A DNA stretch of 6,423 nucleotides from positions 1 to 6,423 of the forward strand of contig MAXL01000422.1 of the NCBI GenBank assembly GCA_001751005.1. Reading direction: 5' to 3'. Shown here one piece after another: positions 1 through 5,530 of the stretch. Both the position numbers and the translations under genes were made by a program. Within the stretch, counting starts at the first letter, position 1. Every line of letters starts with the position of its first letter. A model generated the notes under the pieces. It searched no databases. It was given only the letters and a program-made list of their open reading frames with translations, and was not told the origin of the DNA. The DNA comes from Desulfobacterales bacterium S5133MH16. GTDB taxonomy: Bacteria > Desulfobacterota > Desulfobacteria > Desulfobacterales > UBA11574.

Positions 1-97
1 CGTGCAAATTTTGTAATCATGAGGCGTACTTTTCGTACGTTGAATGATTACGAAATGCAGCACAACGCAGAAGTTGGACTTTTTACGAGACCGTCAA
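1..97. repeat. MITE-like palindromic repeat, one end only (cut by window edge)
   Basis: No gene is visible in the first 163 bases. Positions 1-58 fold into a nested hairpin: GTAATCAT (13-20) pairs perfectly with ATGATTAC (44-51), an inner CGTAC (25-29) pairs with GTACG (35-39), and the outer flanks GCA..TTTT and GAAATGC are partly complementary. The element appears to end with GACTTTTTACGAGACCGTC (77-95). From memory, this terminal sequence recurs as a dispersed repeat in Desulfobacterales-type genomes; I could not check that here. If it is a complete inverted-repeat element, the reverse complement of that end should lie just upstream of position 1. It lies downstream of holB and would be in its transcript tail. 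Positions 98-163 show nothing I can name. Confidence 0.55.
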
Positions 98-163
98 ACC
101 TTAATTGTTATAATTTGTCATGGGCAAAGCTGATCTTGCATCCTGTATTATGTATAATGAGTC

Positions 164-1237
164 TTAAACTTTTGCAAGTCGCATTATGAGTACTTCTAAC
201 GTCAGACGCAAATTAGTGTTTGCCTGAATATTTTTCTGAGCCGATTCAACATCATCAATTTTTGAAATCAGTGAAGTCACTTTCATCTTTTTGGAAGCAC
301 GTTGAATTCTGTCCTTTAAGTCCCTGTTGATAATTTTTTCAGGATGATACTTACAGACGACAAGGTCTCTGAACCAAAATTTAATCACTTCAAGAGATTC
401 AGCAAGGATTTCTTTGCGTTTTGACAATTTTTCCGCAAATGCCATGCGTGAACCGATGGACCTTGCCGGTAAAGTTTCAACTTCGTTTATCAGCCAGATT
501 CTGCGGCTTATCCAATTTACCCTGTTTATGGAATTAATCATGGAAACGGCTTTGGAGACACTCCCGTTTGCCAGGATCGCTATTATTTTTGCCTCATCCG
601 GATTTGCGTTATACCTTTGTATCAGCAACGATTCAAGATTTTTTCGGGAAACAGGATAAAATCTGATATGCTGGCATCGAGACACAATTGTCGGGAGAAG
701 GTCGGATGTCTGCAAGGCTGTAAGTATCAAAATCGTTCGATCCGGAGGTTCCTCCAGCACCTTGAGGAGAGCATTCCCTGCTGAAGGATTCATGGTATGG
801 GCATCGGAAATGATGACCACACGTAATCTTGCCTCGTAAGGTTTCATGGCAAGAGTGCCGCAAAGCTCACGTATTTGACCAATCCTGATAAAAGGACCCG
901 ACGGTTTAAGCAGGATGATATCCGGGTGATTCCCCGATTCGATTCTCCGGCATGAATGGCAGCGGCCGCAAGGGCTAATGGTTGTTATTTGATCAGATGG
1001 GATGTTACCGTGGGATCGGATTTTCATCCTTTCTGAAAAATGGTCCGGTTCGATTGCCTTGCAGTTACACGCCATAGCCAAAGCCATGGCTGCGGTCCGT
1101 TTGCCCACTCCTTCAATCCCGATAAAAAGAAGGGCGTGAGGTATGGTCCCATTTTGAAGCAGAGTGGTTAATAGTCGTATCGGCTGTTCTTGGCCTAATA
1201 TCGACTTAAATTCAAATGTCGATTCATAAACAGACAC
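164..1237 (-). CDS. holB: DNA polymerase III subunit delta-prime (clamp loader)
   Basis: This 357-residue protein is the delta-prime subunit of the DNA polymerase III clamp loader, an AAA+ protein that helps open the beta clamp and place it on primed DNA in the cytoplasm. The N-terminus (FKSILGQEQPI, residues 10-20) is typical of the family. A P-loop, GIEGVGKR, lies at 40-47, and the Walker B-like segment VVIISDAHTM at 140-149 is followed by NALLKVLEEPP (155-165). The SRC motif is at 186-188. A zinc module is formed by C90, C93 and C96 with an upstream cysteine at 57 or 59. The C-terminal half (about 200-357) is a helical collar-type region with low motif content. Length is ordinary for the family. 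The start is GTG at 1237; no in-frame ATG fits better and no strong ribosome binding site is seen. The gene lies 66 bp after the NusG paralog, so cotranscription is possible. A common neighbour, tmk, is not next to it here. Confidence 0.93.
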   Translation of the reverse strand: MSVYESTFEFKSILGQEQPIRLLTTLLQNGTIPHALLFIGIEGVGKRTAAMALAMACNCKAIEPDHFSERMKIRSHGNIPSDQITTISPCGRCHSCRRIESGNHPDIILLKPSGPFIRIGQIRELCGTLAMKPYEARLRVVIISDAHTMNPSAGNALLKVLEEPPDRTILILTALQTSDLLPTIVSRCQHIRFYPVSRKNLESLLIQRYNANPDEAKIIAILANGSVSKAVSMINSINRVNWISRRIWLINEVETLPARSIGSRMAFAEKLSKRKEILAESLEVIKFWFRDLVVCKYHPEKIINRDLKDRIQRASKKMKVTSLISKIDDVESAQKNIQANTNLRLTLEVLIMRLAKV

Positions 1238-1303
1238 AAATTTAGCAATTTACCCGTTCTTTTAATTCTTTTTCAGCTTTAAAAAACGGCAGTTTCTTTG
1301 GTT

Positions 1304-1831
1304 TTATGATAATATTTCAGGCAGTTTTTCAATATCTTCTTCACTCACTTCTACTCCGGCAAACTGCCCCAGCGCTTCGATATCAACAATAATACGGCCT
1401 TTTCCCCTGTACCGGACAAAAGTTCCGATCACACCGGTAAAGGGGCCATAAACCACTACCACCCGGTCTCCTTTTTTAAAACGGGTGCCGGTTATAACCG
1501 AATTGCTCCCTCCGACCATAATCTCCAAAGATTTTATGGTATCGGACGGGACGGAAATCGGGCCGTCTTTGTTTCCTATTAAACGGACTGCACCGACTGT
1601 CTTTACAATTTCAAGATGTTCATAAGGCTTAAGATCACTTTTTACAAACAGGTATCCGGGAAAAAGCGGAACCCTGATCATAGTCTTTCGATCACGGCGT
1701 TTGCTTTTGACCTGAATCTTTGGAAGAAAAACCTCTATGGATTTTTTGATCAGGCCTTCATTCACCACATTTTCGAACCTGCTTTTTGTATGCAGAACAT
1801 ACCAGGAATATGTTAACTTTGATATGGTCAT
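1304..1831 (-). CDS. NusG-family transcription antiterminator paralog (UpxY/RfaH-like)
   Basis: The product is a 175-residue protein with the NusG architecture: an NGN domain at about 8-112 that binds the RNA polymerase clamp, and a C-terminal KOW domain at about 118-170 (FKKGDRVVVVYGPFTGVIG, residues 118-136). Landmarks of the NGN domain are WYVLHTKSRFE (10-20), FLPKI (35-39) and the RVPLFPGYLFV signature (53-63). The basic stretch KSKRRDRKT (42-50) before the signature resembles specialised paralogs such as UpxY, RfaH and LoaP rather than the housekeeping NusG. Housekeeping NusG usually sits between secE and rplK, which are absent. Such paralogs reduce pausing and termination on selected long operons, commonly for capsule, O-antigen or exopolysaccharide. 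Here the neighbours are lptD and holB, so its target is not visible. The ATG at 1831 is chosen because it gives a short lead before the NGN domain; the ribosome binding site is weak. Confidence 0.85.
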   Translation of the reverse strand: MTISKLTYSWYVLHTKSRFENVVNEGLIKKSIEVFLPKIQVKSKRRDRKTMIRVPLFPGYLFVKSDLKPYEHLEIVKTVGAVRLIGNKDGPISVPSDTIKSLEIMVGGSNSVITGTRFKKGDRVVVVYGPFTGVIGTFVRYRGKGRIIVDIEALGQFAGVEVSEEDIEKLPEILS

Positions 1832-1929
1832 TTATCTATTCATATATTCTGTTTGGCCGAATATGTCCAGTGAGATTATTTGTAAACATTTTCTCTGAAA
1901 AGATTCTTTAACCCTGACTTAGTAGCTTA

Positions 1930-1957
1930 AATATAAAATTTGTGTATTTTGCGGCAA
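1930..1957 (-). promoter_or_regulatory. Candidate sigma70 promoter for the NusG paralog
   Basis: On the minus strand a -35-like TTGCCG (1957-1952, four of six matches) is followed after 16 bases by TATATT (1935-1930, five of six matches). Transcription would start near 1923, about 90 bases before the ATG at 1831. The 199-bp gap between lptD and this gene is very AT-rich, so chance matches are likely and the call is tentative. I see no convincing hairpin terminator for lptD in the gap and no supportable gene. Confidence 0.3.
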
Positions 1958-2030
1958 AACTTTTTCCATTGCAATATTTTTAGTTCCAACTTGTCCGGGT
2001 TAGGATTTGCGTGTGTACCTTAAATGTTTT

Positions 2031-4337
2031 TTAGCCAATTCCTCCTATTCCATGAAGGTTGATCATAAATTGATACTTGTAATCACTCTCATCTTTTATC
2101 AAATGAAAAATCAACGACCAGCATTGCGTTTCGTACAAAAAGCCCAGGCCGTACTTTATAACTTGACCATTGAAAATATCCCGTTCATATTCTGCATATG
2201 CCGATAGCCTGTCTGATAATTTTAAAAGAAGATCGGTATAAATCGATTCACTGGAATCGATGGTGTACCTGTATTCCACAAATAGTTTGTCCCCGCGGTT
2301 ATCCCATAACCATAATTCAACATTGCGGGATCGAAATTCCTTGTCATAATGGGACCATTCGGCATCAGCATCTATTGAAAAATATCTGCCCGTAACAAGT
2401 TCAAGCTCAGCATAAATCGGTGAAAACGGCTCAGGATCATCGTCTTTTTCCTTATTAATATCGTAACTCTGTTCCAGCTTGAATCGGCAGATCCGGTTAT
2501 AGGCATAGCTGGGCCGATTAAAACTTTCATGGCCGTTGGGCGTATCTAATATGTATGCCTCCTTTTTTTCTCTATTCTCTTTGGACTTTGATGTTAACGT
2601 GTTGGTAATGGAATAAGTAACCAGGTTTTGTTTTTCAATCCTATCTATGCCATCAAACAATAGATATTCATCCTGGTTTTGTTTTTCAATCCCATCTAAG
2701 TCATCAAACAATGGATATTTATCCTGGTCTTTTTCAGGTATGTAATCCCAGGTAATCTGCGGTCTTATTGTATGCCTGATCTTCTCGATGCTTTTGCCTT
2801 TTACATTGAATATGTTATAGATTTCTGAAAAAAAATCTAATTTTGTATCATATATTTGTCTGTTGTGTGTTTTTTTGTCAGAAGGGCTGTATTCTTCTTT
2901 ATCAAGACGCCAGGCCGTCTCCCGCACGCCTATAGAGGGCTCAATAGTGAAATAGTTTTTATACCTATAGGGAAGATAAAACCTGGGATGCGCATCCATT
3001 CGATGGCCCCTTGCACCGTCTTCACTGTAAAAGTATGTGTATTCAGAATCGAAATCAAAATAAAAAGAGGAACTAAAAATCCTCTGTTTTGCCCCGTCGA
3101 ACTCTATAAACGGCAGTCTCTGTAACGTTGTGTCCGTTTCCTCCCAGCGACGGCTTATGACATTATCATACCAGAGGAGTTCGGCGTTGAGGCTGTATGC
3201 GGGCCAGATCCTGTTTAAATTGAGACTGTTGGTTCTTACCGGGTCATTATAATCATCCAGGTCTCTGCCAAAGGTTTCGAGAAAATAAGCATTGGTTCGT
3301 TTAAAGCCCGTTAATCCGTCTTTGAATTCAAGAAGGTAATCCTGATCGCTCACAATGTCCAGATCAAGCTTTGCGGAAAAATCAAAGGGCAACGCCTGAT
3401 CCTGTTTCATCCTGAACCAGTAGCGGTTGGAATTGGGCCGTAGAACGTCGTCATCTTCATACCCCCATTTTTCGCTGGAACCAGGAGATCCGTCATCCAC
3501 CTTTCTGTCATTCAAAAAATCATACATCAGGGTCCCCTTTGAACTTTTGTCCAAAACATAACGGTATTCCAGTCCTAATTTTTCCCCACGATGTGCCATG
3601 TAGTCCACATAGAATGTTGCATCTGAACTTCGGTTTATGGCCCAGTAAAATGGCTGAATATATTCTGCCCCTTTGCGATCTGAATAACCAAATTGGGGTG
3701 CCAATAAACCCGACTGGCGTTTTAACTTTACCGGAAAAAAAAGAAAGGGCGTATACAGTACCGGCACTTTTTGAACCCAAAGCGTCGAATGCTTCACAAA
3801 ACCGTACCCTTCTATTGTAATTTTTAAATTTCTACCTGTAATTTTCCATGCCGGTCGATCACCGTCACAGGTTGTAATACTGGCTTTATCAGCAGTATAA
3901 GAGTCCTTGCCGACTTTTTTAAGTTCGTCTCCTTTGATATAAAAATGGTTTTCTTGAAGGAATATCGTTCCATTATACACCGTTCCTGTTTCCGCATTCA
4001 GATCCATTTCCATACGGCTTCCGGTCAGTATATCTTGTCCTGCGGTCATGATTACATGGCCGTCTGCAAAAGCTTTCATGTTTTTTTGGTCAAAACGCAC
4101 ATAATCAGCGCTCAAATTTTTGTCTTGTTTGGTTATGGTTACATTGCCTTTGGCAATATATTGATTTGCATTATCGTCATAACGAATTTCGTCGGCAACA
4201 ATATGCCACGGTACCTTGGGATCATCCTTAAGCAGTGGGAATTTCCCCTCTGCCGAGGCAAAACTAAAAGTTACAATCAGCATAAAGAAGGCAAGTGCAA
4301 GCCAGACAATAGCTTTGTGTATCCGAATTGATTTCAA
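2031..4337 (-). CDS. lptD: LPS-assembly outer-membrane protein LptD
   Basis: LptD is the outer-membrane beta-barrel that, with the lipoprotein LptE, takes lipopolysaccharide from the periplasmic LptA bridge and inserts it into the outer leaflet. With the preferred TTG start at 4337 the product is 768 residues. It opens with a classic signal peptide: basic MKSIRIHK, a hydrophobic core at 9-26 and ASA (27-29) before the likely cleavage. An OstA/LptA-like jellyroll follows (about 43-123, VPWHIVADEIRY onward). The barrel domain fills the rest, rich in alternating aromatic strands such as FYVDYMAH and ending in FMINLHGIGGIG. Cysteines in the mature protein are C157, C617 and C739; C157 (TTCDGDRPAW) and C739 (QCW) resemble the long-range disulfide pair of E. 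coli LptD. An in-frame ATG at 4469 would add 44 cysteine-rich residues ahead of the signal peptide, which is unlikely. The TTG has only a poorly spaced AAGG upstream, so the start is less certain than the identity. Residues 538-571 are a tandem duplication. Confidence 0.92.
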   Translation of the reverse strand: MKSIRIHKAIVWLALAFFMLIVTFSFASAEGKFPLLKDDPKVPWHIVADEIRYDDNANQYIAKGNVTITKQDKNLSADYVRFDQKNMKAFADGHVIMTAGQDILTGSRMEMDLNAETGTVYNGTIFLQENHFYIKGDELKKVGKDSYTADKASITTCDGDRPAWKITGRNLKITIEGYGFVKHSTLWVQKVPVLYTPFLFFPVKLKRQSGLLAPQFGYSDRKGAEYIQPFYWAINRSSDATFYVDYMAHRGEKLGLEYRYVLDKSSKGTLMYDFLNDRKVDDGSPGSSEKWGYEDDDVLRPNSNRYWFRMKQDQALPFDFSAKLDLDIVSDQDYLLEFKDGLTGFKRTNAYFLETFGRDLDDYNDPVRTNSLNLNRIWPAYSLNAELLWYDNVISRRWEETDTTLQRLPFIEFDGAKQRIFSSSFYFDFDSEYTYFYSEDGARGHRMDAHPRFYLPYRYKNYFTIEPSIGVRETAWRLDKEEYSPSDKKTHNRQIYDTKLDFFSEIYNIFNVKGKSIEKIRHTIRPQITWDYIPEKDQDKYPLFDDLDGIEKQNQDEYLLFDGIDRIEKQNLVTYSITNTLTSKSKENREKKEAYILDTPNGHESFNRPSYAYNRICRFKLEQSYDINKEKDDDPEPFSPIYAELELVTGRYFSIDADAEWSHYDKEFRSRNVELWLWDNRGDKLFVEYRYTIDSSESIYTDLLLKLSDRLSAYAEYERDIFNGQVIKYGLGFLYETQCWSLIFHLIKDESDYKYQFMINLHGIGGIG
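2621..2722. repeat. 51-bp in-frame tandem duplication within lptD
   Basis: Two adjacent 51-base units, 2621-2671 and 2672-2722, match at 45 of 51 positions by my count. The length is a multiple of three, so the reading frame is kept. In the protein they encode QDKYPLFDDLDGIEKQN followed directly by QDEYLLFDGIDRIEKQN. The acidic, polar composition and the position within the barrel domain suggest a surface loop rather than a membrane strand. Confidence 0.9.
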
Positions 4338-4445
4338 AACCTTGTATTTTTCTTTTGGGTAAGCGGCAAAAGCTAAGAAAAACCTTTTGTATTTGGAGCA
4401 GTAAGAAACGTTGCAGCAAGGATCAAAGCAGCATTGAGTGAAGAG

Positions 4446-4519
4446 ACGGGAATTTTGCAAGAGGCTCATGTAATAAAAAATTCCGGTAAAATGAGCCCGC
4501 CTGAGATGAAAAATTCAGG
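4446..4519. repeat. Short inverted and direct repeats in the lptD-surE divergent region
   Basis: ACGGGAATTTT (4446-4456) and AAAATTCCGGT (4477-4487) are inverted copies with one mismatch across a 20-base spacer. The right copy, read as AAAAATTCCGG (4476-4486), recurs as AAAAATTCAGG at 4509-4519 in direct orientation. The repeats fall in the stretch that only the longest, non-preferred open frames of lptD and surE would cover. They may be regulatory or a decayed repeat; no function can be assigned. Confidence 0.35.
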
Positions 4520-4547
4520 ATGGCTTCGGATCAACAGCAATAACATC

Positions 4548-4576
4548 TTGAATAAGACAGAAATATCAAGTATAAA
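4548..4576 (+). promoter_or_regulatory. Sigma70-type promoter for surE
   Basis: TTGAAT (4548-4553, four of six matches to TTGACA) and TATAAA (4571-4576, five of six matches to TATAAT) are separated by exactly 17 bases. The predicted start of transcription is near 4583, giving a leader of about 43 bases before the surE ATG at 4626. This is the best promoter match I found in the divergent region and it fits the chosen surE start. Confidence 0.6.
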
Positions 4577-4585
4577 TGATATTTC
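4560..4585. promoter_or_regulatory. Operator-like inverted repeat over the surE -10 box
   Basis: GAAATATCA (4560-4568) and TGATATTTC (4577-4585) are perfect 9-base inverted arms around an 8-base centre that contains the TATAAA -10 box. The dyad spans 26 bases and covers the predicted transcription start. A dimeric regulator bound here would block RNA polymerase. The arms are AT-rich, so chance is not excluded, and no regulator gene is nearby. Confidence 0.4.
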
Positions 4586-4625
4586 GGTTAAAAAATCAAG
4601 ATGTAGTTGCCAAATAATGCTTAAA

Positions 4626-5381
4626 ATGAATATTTTATTAACAAACGATGACGGTATTTACGCAGAAGGACTCTGGGCGCTTTATGAAAAGTTTGTGCGC
4701 CGGCACAGTGTAACCGTAGTTGCTCCTGATCGCGAGCGAAGTGCTGTAGGGCATGGTATTACCCTGTATCAACCACTTCGCACAAACATAGTTAATATCA
4801 ATAACGGCTTCACGGGATATGCCGTGAACGGAACACCTGCCGACTGTGTCAAGATGGGCCTTATGGAGATCCTCGATACCAAACCGGATATGGTGATTTC
4901 AGGAATCAATCCCGGTGCAAATGTGGGGGTTAATCTCAACTATTCCGGGACAGTTGCTGCGGCTAAAGAGGCTGCATTATACAACGTACCGGCAATTGCT
5001 GTTTCCATACAGGGACGTCAGGCGGCTGACTATGATCACGCTGCTCATTTTACTTCGACACTGGCAGAGAATATTTATAAAAAAGGACTCCCTTTCGGGA
5101 CATTCCTCAATGTAAATATCCCCGATATACCCACGGATAAAATAGAAGGAGTTCGGATAAGCAAGCAGGGAACCACCCTTTATTCTGAATACCTTGAAAA
5201 GAGGACCGATCCTCGCAACCGCATCTATTATTGGCATGGACACGATTCCAATACCTCTTTTAAAGACCCTGAAATTGACGGTGCCGCACTTGACGATAAT
5301 TTTATTTCCATAACACCGATTAAATGCGATATGACGGATTACAAGATGCTTGATGAACTTAAGCGCTGGAATATCACTTAA
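4626..5381 (+). CDS. surE: 5'/3'-nucleotidase SurE
   Basis: SurE is a metal-dependent cytoplasmic phosphatase that removes phosphate from nucleoside 5'- and 3'-monophosphates and is linked to stress and stationary-phase survival. The 251-residue product is full length for the family. The N-terminus MNILLTNDDGIYAEGL holds the metal ligands D8 and D9; S39 lies in RERSAVGHG (36-44), and N95 in SGINPGANVG (92-101) completes the usual metal site. YSGTVAAAKEA (106-116) and ISITPI (227-232) are further family motifs. The frame is open upstream to 4434, but that would add 64 residues without family resemblance and would contain the promoter. The ATG at 4626 puts the conserved MNILLTNDDG at the N-terminus, as is normal. 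An ATG three codons earlier (4617) is the only close alternative. No clear ribosome binding site precedes either. The gene is divergent from lptD and 149 bp before the exonuclease gene. Confidence 0.95.
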   Translation: MNILLTNDDGIYAEGLWALYEKFVRRHSVTVVAPDRERSAVGHGITLYQPLRTNIVNINNGFTGYAVNGTPADCVKMGLMEILDTKPDMVISGINPGANVGVNLNYSGTVAAAKEAALYNVPAIAVSIQGRQAADYDHAAHFTSTLAENIYKKGLPFGTFLNVNIPDIPTDKIEGVRISKQGTTLYSEYLEKRTDPRNRIYYWHGHDSNTSFKDPEIDGAALDDNFISITPIKCDMTDYKMLDELKRWNIT

Positions 5382-5423
5382 AATCCTTATCACTAATTTG
5401 ATAGTATATGAATTTCTTTTTTT

Positions 5424-5507
5424 GGACACAGATGAACACAGATTGTCAAGATTTTTAAAATAAGAAATAATATTATTATCTGTGTATATCTGCGAAAATC
5501 TGCGTCC
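5424..5507. repeat. Palindromic 'CAGAT'-type interspersed repeat
   Basis: The left arm (5424-5443) starts GGACACAGAT and repeats ACACAGAT ten bases later. The right arm (5478-5507) is three ten-base units, ATCTGTGTAT, ATCTGCGAAA and ATCTGCGTCC. The outermost units pair except at one base, and the element begins GGAC and ends GTCC. The loop (5444-5477) is AT-rich. From memory, repeats of this form occur dispersed between genes in many bacterial genomes, including deltaproteobacteria; no transposase is present. It fills most of the surE-exonuclease gap and would form a hairpin in any read-through transcript. Confidence 0.75.
5443..5471 (+). promoter_or_regulatory. Candidate promoter inside the repeat loop, facing the exonuclease gene
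   Basis: TTGTCA (5443-5448) and AATAAT (5466-5471) each match five of six consensus bases and are 17 bases apart. Transcription would begin near 5478, at the right arm of the palindromic repeat, about 50 bases before the ATG at 5531. The loop is almost all A and T, so the -10 match alone is weak evidence; the correct spacing to TTGTCA makes it worth recording. Confidence 0.4.
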
Positions 5508-5517
5508 TATTTAACTT

Positions 5518-5523
5518 GAAGGG
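5518..5523 (+). promoter_or_regulatory. Ribosome binding site of the YhaM-like gene
   Basis: GAAGGG lies seven bases before the ATG at 5531. It is the clearest Shine-Dalgarno sequence in the window and fixes the start of this gene. Confidence 0.7.
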
Positions 5524-5530
5524 TTACAGC

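Noticed and set aside
153..158. Perfect TATAAT on the plus strand near the holB 3' end
   Set aside because: There is no -35 box at suitable spacing, and it would drive transcription only antisense into holB.
1927..2001. Minus-strand open stretch of 24 codons (NPDKLELKILQWKKF...) between lptD and the NusG paralog
   Set aside because: It has no start codon or ribosome binding site and no recognised family. It may be a decayed repeat, but nothing in the window supports that.
3539..4331. Plus-strand open frames of 93 and 128 codons opposite lptD
   Set aside because: They lie wholly antisense to a well-supported lptD, have no family motifs, and read as shadows of its codon pattern.
4569..4599. 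Minus-strand promoter for lptD overlapping the surE -10 (TTGATT, 19-base spacer, TATACT)
   Set aside because: The spacer is too long and the area is AT-rich. The match is too weak to annotate, though lptD must have a promoter somewhere in this region or further inside it.
5388..5423. Possible surE terminator: TATCA/TGATA stem followed by a T-rich run at 5413-5423
   Set aside because: The stem has only five AT-rich pairs and the T-run starts about ten bases after it, so it is not a convincing intrinsic terminator.
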